NCBI GenBank assembly: GCA_019155205.2
Contig: JAHNZQ020000277.1
Coordinates: forward strand, 399,480-420,071
Origin: Gracilaria vermiculophylla
Lineage: Eukaryota; Rhodophyta; Florideophyceae; Gracilariales; Gracilariaceae
Direction: 5' to 3'
DNA length: 20,592 bases
The notes beneath the pieces are model-generated. The model was not told the DNA's origin and did not search any database. It was given only the letters and a program-made list of their open reading frames with translations. Each line of letters begins with the position of its first letter. Position 1 is the first letter of the stretch. Positions 1 through 9,351 of the stretch are shown here, one piece after another. Position numbers and translations under genes: made by a program.

Positions 1-756
1 CGCCGCCGCCGCAGCCCTCTCGCTCGCCCGCGCCCCGTGCTTTTTCACTCTCCTGGCTTTGTTGGTCTCGCCACAATTAGCGCCGCTCCGCCCCAGCTCC
101 CCCTCTCCTCCGCTGCCGCTGTTCATGTTCATTGCTGCGCGCCGCCCCACGCGTATTCACATTACAGCCTTCCTGGCTGTGTGCGCTTGTCTTCTTTGCT
201 CATGGTACGCTCCGCTGGTAAAAATGACCGGTTTCCGCACAATACAACAAAATTGTAGATGATTCTGGAATGTTTTATGAACGAATTGTTTCTTATGTTC
301 TCTATGTTTTGTAATCGAAACTATTAGAAGGTCTACAAGACTATAGAACGTAATCAGATCACCATGTAAGAAAGAATGAAAGACCAGCTTTGGAAGTTGG
401 AGACGGGAATCCGATTTATCGAGATGAAATTAACATTGCGTTTATAAAAGTCTATCCTGAACTCCGTACCACACAACTTCCATTTTCATGAAACTTTACG
501 ATGGCCTTGGAATCAGTATACTGCGTATGAATGGGGGATTAGTGGTCAGGTTGCATTAGAAAGTTTTGAAAGAATTTACAGTATTTGTCCTCGTTGAGGA
601 TCGTTCAGACTTGTTGGGGGCGACCCTCATGCTTGCATACTCTTCATTAGTCTGCATGTCAGAGAAAAAATGCAAAAACGATTATGAACTTTGTTCAGAT
701 TACGCCATTAGTTCACGATCATCCGGCGACATGTGGATTGGAGTGCAACAACTACG
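1..756. other. Intergenic DNA, GC-rich low-complexity left edge
   Basis: The first ~260 bases are GC- and pyrimidine-rich, starting with a run of GCC triplets. The short open frames there (37-258, 59-262) have low-complexity proline/serine/alanine translations and look accidental. From about 262 the DNA becomes AT-richer. A short open stretch near 348-489 and another near 566-823 carry no motif I recognise, and the second overlaps the 3' end of the GH18-like gene. I do not call a gene here. Confidence 0.5.
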
Positions 757-1482
757 TTACGAACACCATGCTATGTATCCATCCGTTGAAATGCCCTGCT
801 CTTTCAAAAAAGTAGCAGCTTGATCATAATATATGCCACGCCATATCGATGGTACAATAGCAGCTCTGGAGTACGTGAACCACCACCACGGAACATTTTG
901 TGACGTCCGATATTCAACCCCGCCCCGACTTCTACACGACTGAAAGTTAATGTCACTAGGATACATGATAGGAGATATAATATCAATGTAGCGACTTGGA
1001 ATGATATATCTCATCAGCTGGTACGAATCGCCGATTCCGTACGGTGCTGTATGTGTAATAGCAACGATAACAAGAAATCCCCGACTTTTTGCCAACCTGA
1101 AGGACCTGAGGAAATGTTTGCGAAGACCGCTATCACCCTCTTCGATATCATACGCGATTCCGCTATAAGCGTTGAGCCTTCCAGAGCGAATGGCCTTGTC
1201 CAGATTTCTAATCACCCGGCGAGTCCACCGTCCATATTTATTTCCTCCACCGATGGTAATGATCTTACTGCCTCGCAGTCGGTCGTACCGAAGTGAACTC
1301 TCTCGCAGGACTTTGTTCATATCAACATGACCACTGAACGCGAATCCCAGATTGGCCCTCCGGAAACGCGAGGATGGCACCCTCCATGTCTTTTCCCAAT
1401 AGCCGCGGTATCTGGTACTCACAGCCGATGTGCGAAAGATAGTTGAAGCAAAAGCAAAGATAAGCAGCAAGAAGACACGCAT
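757..1482 (-). CDS. Short secreted GH18-like (chitinase-like) protein
   Basis: The 241-residue product starts with a clear signal peptide (residues 1-20, MRVFLLLIFAFASTIFRTSA). Three landmarks of the glycoside hydrolase 18 barrel follow in order: a beta-3-like strand ending in IGGG (about 76-80), a strand SGIAYDIEEG (about 107-116) at the position of the DxxDxDxE signature, and IDIISPIMYPSD (about 166-177), matching the family's conserved M-x-Y strand. It ends in GYIAWCS, like the last barrel strand with its Trp. The terminal Asp112 and Glu114 of the signature are kept, but the first two Asp are replaced by Ser/Tyr and Ala, so catalysis may be altered; it could be a lectin-like or weak enzyme. 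At 241 residues it is shorter than typical GH18 domains (~300). The start is the first ATG after the TATA box, the gene is intronless, and it ends in TAA. GH18 kinship is inference from motifs; secretion is well supported. Confidence 0.7.
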   Translation of the reverse strand: MRVFLLLIFAFASTIFRTSAVSTRYRGYWEKTWRVPSSRFRRANLGFAFSGHVDMNKVLRESSLRYDRLRGSKIITIGGGNKYGRWTRRVIRNLDKAIRSGRLNAYSGIAYDIEEGDSGLRKHFLRSFRLAKSRGFLVIVAITHTAPYGIGDSYQLMRYIIPSRYIDIISPIMYPSDINFQSCRSRGGVEYRTSQNVPWWWFTYSRAAIVPSIWRGIYYDQAATFLKEQGISTDGYIAWCS

Positions 1483-1587
1483 GATGGATGGAACTCAAGG
1501 ATAATTAGCTTGGCAATGGTGCCGGAGAGGTGTATGGACGCGCAAGCCCAGCGCAAAGATGTAGGTGCTTGCTCCACCGATAGAAAG

Positions 1588-1597
1588 CTTTATATAT
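1588..1597 (-). promoter_or_regulatory. TATA box of the GH18-like gene
   Basis: Read on the minus strand this is ATATATAAAG, about 105 bases before the ATG at 1482. No other minus-strand ATG occurs between it and the start codon, which fits a short 5' UTR of some 75 bases. Confidence 0.5.
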
Positions 1598-1599
1598 TT

Positions 1600-2133
1600 A
1601 CTGGGAGCGTCATTTTTGGTCAGAAACATTGGCAGAGCATTTGCCGATGAAAATGAGACATCGTTTGTCTCATGTTCGTCGGCAGATGACTTGCTGTACC
1701 CAACTTGCTATCATCATTCGTGCATTTTTCGGTATGTTGGACGGAGAAGGTTGTTGTCGTGTAAAAGCACGAAACGCTGTTCCGTAACATTAGCATGTTG
1801 TGTGCAATACAGTGCACGTGGTGCATTGACCCCGTGATGCCCCATCACAAACCGAGTTCAGATAACGTGGCAGAAATTGTACATTTTTGCCACACAGTGT
1901 AAAAGTTCTCTCTGCAATGCGTCGAGAAATTTGAACGCGTCGTTTCATTCAACACCACTCAAGGCTCGTTTTTCTTCCAGAACGCGGTTCGAACAATAAT
2001 GGGCAGCAAGCTACTTCCTCACGAAAAAACGTGTGACCCATTCCTTTCATAACGTATTGACAAGGGAGTTTACATGTAGCTTTCAATAGAATCTACTTTC
2101 GTACGAATCATATGGGTACATGAGTTAAAGCAG
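1600..2133. other. Intergenic region with no supported gene
   Basis: Short open frames on both strands (for example 1565-1837 plus, 1620-1826 minus) show no domain, no similarity I recognise and no promoter. If the frame at 2134-2472 is an exon, its upstream exon should lie here, but I could not find the N-terminal part of the histone fold in any frame. A second frame (2080-2160) reads FVKR near its end and might be a frameshifted helix 2, which is weak. Confidence 0.4.
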
Positions 2134-2472
2134 TTTGTCAAAAGGAAATCAAAACCGAGAGTTCCAAAATATCTGCGAGAACGAGACAGAGATAACGCTT
2201 CATGCGGGGCGTCATTTGACCGCAGAGTATGTACTGAATGCTTTAAAATCATGTGCCAAAGGCACTTTTTGCCTTGAAAGTGCTGCAGAGCTCCGTCGCC
2301 TTACTAAGCCCTCTCCGCACAGAGATGCGCAAATGGAGCTTTTAGCGGAGACTCGTAAGCAGAGGCGCAAGACTACTTCTTCTGGCGCTCCTCAGAAGCG
2401 CGCTTTGAACTGTGTCGTTCAAAATGAGTTGGTTGTAAAGTCGGCAGATGCAGCTAGCGATGGAGTCGGAAA
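2134..2472 (+). CDS. Possible exon of a histone-fold protein, NC2 beta/Dr1-like C-terminal part
   Basis: An open frame from an AG (CAG at 2131-2133) to a GTAAGT (2473-2478) would be an internal exon; read on without splicing it ends at TAA 2474-2476. It has no ATG near its 5' end (first usable codon TTG 2135), which suggests an upstream exon or a fragment. The translation contains NICENETE, then LTAEYVLNALKSC, then AQMELLAETRKQRRK. This order resembles the end of helix 2, helix 3 and the basic Q-rich tail of NC2 beta (Dr1), a TBP-binding repressor with an H2B-type fold, where the equivalents are an NE-C-xx-E segment, a P-E-H-V-xx-A-L helix and a Q-xx-(M/L)-F-A-E-A-R tail. A 4-5 residue insertion before helix 3 and the lack of an N-terminal half weaken the call. 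It could also be a pseudogene fragment or chance. Confidence 0.35.
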
Positions 2473-2478
2473 GTAAGT

Positions 2479-3408
2479 CGACGAATCGTCCTTACTTGAT
2501 CTCAAAGCTTGAAATGATTGCGGTGTGACCGGGTGGTTTAGCCTAGGACAGGCTCTGTTGGCGCTGATGCCGCTGGTGGACACGAGCTTGGCACGCGCTA
2601 CACATCAACATCCTATGCGAAAACAGTACCATTTGGAGCGCTGCAGTGTTTCACTTACTGCGCCGCTTGTTTTCTGTGATACAAGCCAAGATTAGGTACA
2701 CAAGGCGACAAGGCACACAGCTTTCATGTGACGTATTGAACATTGAGATTACTGCAGAAAAACGTAAATGAGGTCGGCTTCACTTGCCAAGTTCCATGTC
2801 AAAATTGACTTTCGGACACGTTACATCGTGAACTGTCAACAAAAAAATATAGCCATCTCCGTGTGTTTGGAAAAACTTTGTGGTCGTTGTGAACGATGTT
2901 TGGCACATCAGGTATGCGGGCTTGGTGTAACTTCAAAAGCTACATAATGCCACGTGTGGCTGGGCTATGCGCTCCTGCGCATGAGCTGCACTGAGGGCTC
3001 GTGTCCCTTTCGTAATGATACCTTGAAGCAACTTGGGTGCTTTCTGCAAAAGGGCGAGACAGAGGGTGGACGCTTCGTCCCAATCATTAGTTTTGTACCC
3101 TGTGGCGCCTCTCTCGCGACTTTGTGTTGCAGTTGCTACCATTTTGCTGCACTCTCTGCTACATTAGCCTGTAGCGGTCACATCCAACCAGCAAGCATGT
3201 GGTTTGCACCCGGGTATTTCAGTTGCCACGGAGTTATAATTTCCGATTAGTCATTTCGTTAGCGCAATAGTTGACAACTTCTCATTTGCCAGTGGCCTCG
3301 TCAGCTCTCGGTGCAGACGCATCGACGACCAAATGCGCCGAAACCGAAGACATCTGTCACTTTTTAATTGGTTTGGCACGTGTTGCCCGCGTGACACCAG
3401 CCAACATC
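2479..3408. other. Intergenic DNA and 5' flank of the membrane-protein gene
   Basis: I see no convincing gene. A TATAAT-like run sits at 3235-3240, about 170 bases before the ATG at 3409. If transcription starts just after it, the first ATG met is at 3333 in another frame, giving a ~31-codon upstream frame (about 3333-3428) that overlaps the main start. That could dampen translation, or could mean the true start or an intron is placed differently. Confidence 0.3.
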
Positions 3409-4992
3409 ATGAGCTTCCCATGCGATGATGATCCCTTTTGCACGGCTGCAGACAATGATGATCTCATTTGCATGGCTGCCGACAATGATGCGTTGAAAGC
3501 TTGTTCTCAAAACCCTTCGAAAAGCACATACCTTAAGACATATCGTATTGCTTCAAGCCTCAACCTTCGGAAGCTGTGCTACGTTTCTGCATTTGTCAGT
3601 CCTCCCGTCGTATTTCCCATCTCGATTACCTTGCTTCTGCCCCATAACAGACGTGGCTTCGCCCTTCCAAGTAGGATGCCGTCAACAACGCTGTACATGC
3701 CGTTCGAAGTGGGAAACCTTCTCACTTGGCTTTGGCTAGAGGTCTTTGCCTTGGGTGCTCTCATTCTATGGACCACAGATGTGGCGCACATAGCAATGTA
3801 CGCTCGACTCAAAAGGTCCCGTGCCATTCGCATTCGAGCAAAGCGCAGTGCAGTTGATCTACTTCCGATGAACGGAGATCTTCGTGTGTTACCCAACGCG
3901 CCCAAACTGTGTATCACCCTAATTCGCGCCGTCATTTCTATTTTGGTGGCGGTTAGCGCCATGGGAATAGAGCAAGGTGTTGTGTACACTCGGTTTGAAC
4001 CAACAACACACACTATATCTGCAACGGATGCCAACTTTTCCGGGCGCGGTTACGACGCCACACTTCGAAACTCGAGACAGGACTTTGCGGTGGCAGCGTG
4101 CGAAGACGTGAACGAAATATCTTTGGTCAAATTCAAGAGCTTCGTATCTCCAAAGCGTTTCAGTTGCGAAGCTTCCGCTCACGTTGGTGAGAGGATCAAG
4201 GAAATTGAGGTCATTTGGGACCATAATATAGTGGCTAACATATCCGGCGGTGAAGTTTTGCCTGTGAATATTGTCCTCGGTGAACGTTCTGCGATGTCAA
4301 AGGAGCTTTCAAATGATACGTTTGTTCTGCTGGAGGATTCCAATGGGGCGCCTGTCCACCTGAACGTTGTTCGGAGACGAATGAGCAAGCCAATCGTAGG
4401 CGTTTGTACTGGAGACCGTACCGATAAGCAAAGCGGATTTCAAAGTGGGGAATATCTTGTGTTTTCAAATGATATAGATAATGTTGGCGAGATTGGGGAC
4501 GAGCTTGTCAGTGTGGCGTACGCAATTTGCCACAAATCGTCACCAGTTCCTCTTCGAAGCACAGATGATATGATTGTTCTTCCGTTCAACAACGCACAGC
4601 AGCAAATGATTCTTGCGCGGCAAGTGGCGAACAGCCTGATATCTATTGTACCAGACGTGACACAACGATTACATTTTGAAAGAACTACTCGGGTGACACT
4701 GGTGAAGAATAAGTTTAATTATCTGGTTCTCGGATTGGCGATTTTCAACATAGTACTGGTGGTTATATGCAAAATTGGGAAGAATTACATCAAGCAAGGA
4801 GTCCACGTAGATCCGTTTTCTCCGTTTTCAATGTTTTGGCTCGGACGCCACTCTGCGGTGGGAAGAAGCAGCCACGATAGTAATGCCACGAAAGAATTTT
4901 TTATACACGGCAACAACAATAAGAGGTACGTAGAGGTTTTTGCGGTTGTTTCTGACATTTCTCTTGAAACAATAAGCATCGAAAAAACATGA
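3409..4992 (+). CDS. Unrecognised multi-pass membrane protein with a large soluble domain
   Basis: This is a long intronless frame ending in TGA. It stays open upstream to 3271 without an ATG, so I take the ATG at 3409 (527 residues); ATG 3676 or 3697, just before the first strong membrane segment, are alternatives. Hydrophobic segments lie at about 3598-3645 (weaker), 3712-3786 (LLTWLWLEVFALGALILW), 3904-3966 (ITLIRAVISILVAVSA) and 4720-4776 (YLVLGLAIFNIVLVVIC). A basic loop rich in Arg/Lys separates the second and third. Between the third and fourth is a ~250-residue soluble region with four Cys (in AACED, FSCEA, VGVCTG, YAICHK) that could form two disulfides, implying an extracytoplasmic side. 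A ~64-residue tail follows. I do not recognise the family; a surface receptor-like or structural role is only a guess. Confidence 0.7.
   Translation: MSFPCDDDPFCTAADNDDLICMAADNDALKACSQNPSKSTYLKTYRIASSLNLRKLCYVSAFVSPPVVFPISITLLLPHNRRGFALPSRMPSTTLYMPFEVGNLLTWLWLEVFALGALILWTTDVAHIAMYARLKRSRAIRIRAKRSAVDLLPMNGDLRVLPNAPKLCITLIRAVISILVAVSAMGIEQGVVYTRFEPTTHTISATDANFSGRGYDATLRNSRQDFAVAACEDVNEISLVKFKSFVSPKRFSCEASAHVGERIKEIEVIWDHNIVANISGGEVLPVNIVLGERSAMSKELSNDTFVLLEDSNGAPVHLNVVRRRMSKPIVGVCTGDRTDKQSGFQSGEYLVFSNDIDNVGEIGDELVSVAYAICHKSSPVPLRSTDDMIVLPFNNAQQQMILARQVANSLISIVPDVTQRLHFERTTRVTLVKNKFNYLVLGLAIFNIVLVVICKIGKNYIKQGVHVDPFSPFSMFWLGRHSAVGRSSHDSNATKEFFIHGNNNKRYVEVFAVVSDISLETISIEKT
3427..3486 (+). repeat. 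Two-copy 30-bp in-frame tandem repeat
   Basis: Two adjacent 30-base units code for DDPFCTAADN and DDLICMAADN, followed by a partial third (DALKAC). They differ at five positions. The repeat lies in the acidic N-terminal part of the membrane protein, just after the proposed ATG. It is either real coding sequence or a leader. Confidence 0.8.
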
Positions 4993-5200
4993 AAGAGCTT
5001 CTCAAATCCGATGTAAAATATGTAAATTATTCCAACTTAGCATTTATGAAAGGTTCAAAGCTGCGGGAAATTGTCCAAAATCAGTATCACCCGAAGACAA
5101 GTAAAATTTAAACTCTTGTAACCCATAAAAAGGGAGGTTAAATCCTGTAAATATCGATTTATGTTAAATTGTGTACATTGATAACTTTATTACGCTTCTA
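4993..5200. other. 3' flank of the membrane-protein gene
   Basis: AT-rich DNA without an open frame of note. It presumably holds the 3' UTR and polyadenylation site of the upstream gene, followed by the palindrome cluster. No canonical AATAAA was seen. Confidence 0.4.
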
Positions 5201-5259
5201 TTTGAAAAAGGGGGTGATTTGAGATCATTAAATGATCTCAAATCACCCCCTTTTTCAAA
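5201..5259. repeat. Perfect palindrome, 29-bp arms, 1-base centre
   Basis: The left arm 5201-5229 (TTTGAAAAAGGGGGTGATTT followed by GAGATCATT) is the exact reverse complement of 5231-5259, with a single A at 5230 between. All 29 pairs match. It could act as a bidirectional transcript-end hairpin, or be a tiny foldback element. It abuts the second, longer palindrome. Confidence 0.95.
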
Positions 5260-5438
5260 AGACCTTCAGAAAAGCGGAATCTCTTATAAACAACAAAACA
5301 ATTATGTATTTATTTTAGAATTGAATAGACTAGATGTATGAAGTCAAATTTGACTTCAAAAATCTAGTCTATTCAATTCTATAATAAATCAATAATTGTT
5401 TTGTTGTTTATAAGAGATTCTGCTTTTCTGACGGTCTT
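5259..5438. repeat. Near-perfect 180-bp palindrome (90-bp arms, no loop)
   Basis: Arms 5259-5348 and 5349-5438 are reverse complements with about seven mismatches, centred on GAAGTCAAATTTGACTTC. The outer ends read AAGACC...GGTCTT. A transcript would fold into a ~90-bp double-stranded hairpin. It may be a foldback or MITE-like element, a small-RNA precursor, or an inverted duplication made in assembly or replication. I see no obvious target duplication at its ends and no coding capacity. Confidence 0.93.
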
Positions 5439-5516
5439 GGACAGTGTTTCTGACTACACACAAAATTGATGAATTTCAAGTAGGCTTGCTCTTGTTAATA
5501 GCAAAATGAAAAGCTG

Positions 5517-5569
5517 CCGTACAGTACGGGTGATAGTCTGCTAGTGCATATTACATTGCGCACAATGTA
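5517..5569. repeat. Two small palindromes
   Basis: CCGTAC-A-GTACGG (5517-5529) is a perfect 6-bp inverted repeat with a 1-base centre. TACATTG/CAATGTA (5552-5558 and 5563-5569) follows 22 bases on. They extend the cluster of dyad symmetry begun at 5201. No function can be assigned. Confidence 0.6.
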
Positions 5570-8070
5570 GATGATTAGATATTTATTCACAACGGTCATT
5601 CTGGGTCCTACTTTTACGTCTATAGTATTTATCGCGACGCAGCTCAGCGTGATGCGCAGTAAACTCCGCAGGAGGAAAGGTTTCCGGTCCTGGTTAGCCG
5701 TCCACGCGGGTTCTGAGCTATTCCCTGGGAGAAAAATGCCGCAAATTACGGTAGCTAGCTACTGGTGCGGCTCAGAGTTTTAACGGGACACCTTGGGTAT
5801 CGGCTGGAATCCGGACCGATGAGGAAACGCGAAGCAAGTTGAAAAAGATTAGATTCGAACAAAAAAATTAATTATTGAAAACACGTAGATAACAATTGAG
5901 CTGTAGTCTTGTGTACCGGTCTAGGCTTGGTCTTGAGACTGCTTTGATACTCTTCAAAAGACGCAAAAAAAACTCTCGCAGTTCAAAGAACACGATATCA
6001 CAAAATGACACTCTTGGGCTCAAGAATATGATTTAGTGATGTATATCAAATATAATGGCTACGCATCAATTTATTACGACCTATTGTTTTATACCAGTCA
6101 AAGAGCGTTTTACACGATATCTTCATTATTTTCACTCCAATTGTGTAAAAATGCGATGGCTTTGGGGTTGTGATCTAACTAATGAACCCAAGTTTACAAC
6201 GTGTGAAGAGAAGTGCAGGGAGCAAATCGTTCGACTGCAATCCGAGACGGATGCCGACACTGTATCTCGAGAGCTGACGATGCGGGCTTGTATGTTGTGA
6301 GAAATGGTTGCCGAGGCGGTAAAGGAAGGACTTATGGCGCCCTCGGATGTAGCACTGGGAGGTGAAAGACGCGTTACGAAAAGGAGTCTGGCTAATCGTA
6401 GAAGAACAGCAAACCAAATCCTCTAATAGTCAACAGTTCACTGTGATCACTAGTCTAGATTGTACTGAGACTTGCTTACTGGATGAGCGCCAAGACGTGA
6501 TGACAATACAGCTTGTGGACTCTATGCGAGGATCTTCGCGGCCCAGCATATATCTTTGTCACGAACATTAAAAGCGAACCCAGCTAATTGCAAGCAGTAA
6601 TGAAGACGAAAAATATTCCTCGATAATTGCCCCTTTTGAATTTCATATCACCAGATCTATATGGATCAGCAATCGACGAACTTTGGCTCTCTCTGGGCTA
6701 GTCGCTGTACATTTCACAAATTTAACTTTCCAAGTCCTCCTTCTGCAGCAGTGTCTTAACCCACAAGAGGGAATCAGATAGGCGAACGCTGTATCTAAAG
6801 CCAACAGTAAAATAAAGCAGTTGAGCAAGTCTGACGTTCTCAGAGCTGGTTCGCTGTATAATTAAATACATATAAAGCCCATATATATATATATATTTTT
6901 TCCATGTTCACCAAAACACATTGCGTGGTATAATTCTCTCCTCCATTACAATGAGAAACATTTATAAAGTCGTACCCAGTCGATTTGATAGTTGTAAAAA
7001 GCTCTACAAGCTTCTTCAACAACAACTAGAAACTACTGTCGTCTAGTACGTTCTAGAAGGTTCTATAGAAAAATATGGTTTGGAGTTTTAGTGGTTTATG
7101 ATAGAAAAGACTTATAATTATACTATATATTGGAAATGATATAAAATACTGTACAAGAACAGTTCTAGCTCTTCGTGTTACGGAAGATAGAGGTCAAGCT
7201 GAGTGTACTTTACATGATGAAATAAGATTGCGTTCATTGAATTCTATCTAAGCATTGCACTGCACGACCTACACTACAGTTCCTATCATCAAGGACGAAA
7301 AGTGCCAACTTTTCATGTTTGTTTACAAATGATATATGAAATCCGCAACAAAAGCTGCATATCCCTTTTCGCTAATGCCAGTGGTCTTTGGAAAATTGAT
7401 TGGCTCGGAAACCATTTCAGAATAATTTCAATATTTTTTACTCGGACAAAATGGTTCATAGAAACAAAAACTCAAAAAAACAATTACATCGAATGAAAAA
7501 GAAACCTTTTTCTTTCTGGAACCTCTCAATAATGTTGAGAAGAATTGGTTGACATCAAAAAAAACTTGCAAACCAATCCTACATAAACTATGTTGCCGTA
7601 TTTGATCTAAAATATAAGCGATAAGTTTTTCTTTGAAAACTCTACATTGTCCACCTTTTGCAACAATATTAATTTTTTTTATTTTACATTGCATGTTATC
7701 GTTCAAAAAAGAATGCAAAAAATGCATGTACTATTCAGAAAACTGAAAAGAGTTCTCACTGTATGTTTTCTTACATTTCACATGACAAATAATATATTAT
7801 AAACGCGGTGTTACAAATATATTATTCCGTTAGACAGTTTAGTTTTTTCGAATTGCAAAGAGTATTCTTTGTAAAATTAGATGCAGCTTCAAAGTTCGCG
7901 TTGAATGTTTTATTACCGAGCGAATGCGTAGGTAGTTTTATTTCCGAATGGGAAATTCAAGACGCCTCTGTGTGGTCGGTTTGAATCTTATCTCCACCTC
8001 TTTGCAGTGCCGGCCAGGTGGTATTAACTGGCTAACGGAGAAAACCAGAGAGAGATCCCTGTTTGTGAAG
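5570..8070. other. AT-rich intergenic DNA without supported genes
   Basis: All open frames here are under 100 codons, fall in AT-rich sequence on both strands, and show neither domains nor promoter context. An (AT) microsatellite lies at 6881-6895. I read this as non-coding or decayed DNA. Confidence 0.5.
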
Positions 8071-8340
8071 CCCAAGGCTATTAAGCTGCGGGGTTTTTGG
8101 TTGCTACGGTTTTTGAGCGGAATCAGAAATTTTCGGTATTTTTGGATATTTTCTGTGAACTCTTGATTATCGGGAATGGAAGTTTGCTTTCCTTTTTTTG
8201 GTGATCCTAAAGCTATTAAGCGGCGGGAAAATTATTTTTCAACTGTGTTTCGGGCAGTATCAGGAATTTTTGATATTTTTCGAATGTTTCTGTTTTTTCT
8301 TGATTAACCTGGAGAACATATTTATTTTCTCTCTGTGGGT
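8071..8340 (+). repeat. Decayed direct repeat, period about 135 bp
   Basis: Copy 1 begins CCCAAGGCTATTAAGCTGCG at 8071 and copy 2 CCTAAAGCTATTAAGCGGCG at about 8206. Both then run through similar T-rich blocks containing ATCAG.AATTTT and a CTTGATTA word. A third partial start (GTGAATCCTGAG) appears near 8339. Each unit is preceded by a related GTGAAG/GTGATC/GTGAATC word. It could be an old tandem duplication or satellite remnant. Confidence 0.55.
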
Positions 8341-8341
8341 G

Positions 8342-8442
8342 AATCCTGAGAGAGAAAATGTGTCTGATTGTTTTGTGTCTGTTGTTTGCTCTGTTGTTTG
8401 TGATTGTGTCTGTTCGCTTGGGGGGGATTCTCTCTCAGGATT
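8342..8442. repeat. Inverted repeat, 14-bp arms
   Basis: AATCCTGAGAGAGA at 8342-8355 pairs exactly with TCTCTCTCAGGATT at 8429-8442, around a TG-rich loop of 73 bases. No gene is attached to it. The stretch from here to 8783 otherwise holds no supported gene. Confidence 0.7.
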
Positions 8443-8783
8443 GTTTTCTCTCGTCCAAGCGGACGGGCATAGCCATATGGACAGATGGCCACTTTGACAC
8501 ACTACAAGGAAAACTTGGTGTTTTGTTCGCAAAACGCAAGGTCCGACCAGTTTCAACTAGAGTTATGCTTTAGGGGTTTGGCGGATACGAGGCCTTGACC
8601 TGGTTCCACTAGTATGAGGGTCAGGTGACGGCTGGGCCTTTTTAGGCCGTGCACTCAGTCACGAGCAGCCCTCTTAAATGTGCAAGCCTCTGCTATGGGT
8701 TAAATTGGCCTCCTGATTGATTGGGGTCGAACTTTCAGCGGAGTAGTGACCTGCTAATTTAAAAGAAAAACCTCTGTCCTCTG

Positions 8784-9338
8784 TGTGGCACTGTCAGCCC
8801 TTCTCTCGAGGTAGTAAAGCACAACGTCCGTTAGGAGTTTTTGTTGACTCTAAAGGTGCGTGTTCCTAAAAAGGTGGTCTCCGGTATCTGCTGTCGCGAG
8901 CCGGGGGAATTCTTAAAGGAGATCCGCAAACACCAAGCGGAGGGGGAGGTTCACTGGGCGGACAATGCTCATACAGGCGCTGCTATGATGCGAGCTGGGA
9001 ATCGGCGGCTTAGAAACCTGAGTTGATCGACGAGAGACTCCAACCGGAAAAGTAGATGAAGACTCAAGGGTGCTTGCCTTTACTTCCCCAGTGGTGGAGC
9101 TCAATCGGCACATTAAGTATCAAGCAGGAAGCCCGCCTCGGCAGGTCTGGCTACTGTACTACTTACCTGCATAAATTATCTAAAATAAATAATAATTATA
9201 CCGTTCCTCAAGGATACTGTAGCGCACGTGGGCGGCATTATGCACCACGTGGCCAAGCTAATAAAATACGAGCCCTCTTTAGAAATATTATACCTTAAGG
9301 CCAAACCACCCTATTTCCGTAGGAGCCACTGTACTACA
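8784..9338 (-). mobile_element. LTR copy A, likely 3' LTR of the minus-strand Gypsy element
   Basis: This 555-bp sequence runs from TGTGGCACTG to CTGTACTACA (TG...CA ends) and recurs at 12537-13090 (inverted) and 20049-20592 (same orientation). By eye it is about 92% identical to the copy at 20049. On its internal side it is preceded, in minus orientation, by a polypurine tract, which makes it a 3' LTR of a minus-strand element. It contains a conserved AT-rich TATA-like block (9173-9202) and a splice-donor-like site. An 8% difference from the 5' copy implies an old insertion, or that the two ends are not a pair. Confidence 0.85.
9161..9169 (-). promoter_or_regulatory. Consensus 5' splice-site-like motif in LTR
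   Basis: The minus strand reads CAGGTAAGT, the full splice-donor consensus, just after the AT-rich block that probably holds the LTR's TATA box. The same nine bases occur in LTR C at 20425-20433. In LTR B the site is degraded to CAGGTAATT. In an LTR this could give spliced subgenomic RNAs. Confidence 0.4.
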
Positions 9339-9351
9339 TACCCCCTTTCCT
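9339..9351 (-). other. Polypurine tract of the minus-strand element
   Basis: In minus orientation the sequence AGGAAAGGGGG-TA directly precedes the LTR start TGTAG. A purine run at this place primes plus-strand DNA synthesis in LTR retrotransposons, so it supports reading LTR A as the 3' LTR. Confidence 0.65.

Noticed and set aside
566..823. 85-codon plus-strand frame starting with a non-ATG codon
   Set aside because: It overlaps the 3' end of the better supported GH18-like gene, has no ATG start and no domain.
2954..3250. 98-codon plus-strand frame upstream of the membrane-protein gene
   Set aside because: No ATG at its start, Cys-rich random-looking translation, and it spans the putative promoter region.
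5845..5875. TTCGAAT T-loop-like word suggesting a tRNA on the minus strand
   Set aside because: The flanking bases do not pair into a T-stem and no acceptor or anticodon arm can be drawn.
9161..9338. Possible repeat array in the LTR suggesting CRISPR-like structure
   Set aside because: No regularly spaced repeats; the three similar blocks are the LTR copies themselves, kilobases apart.
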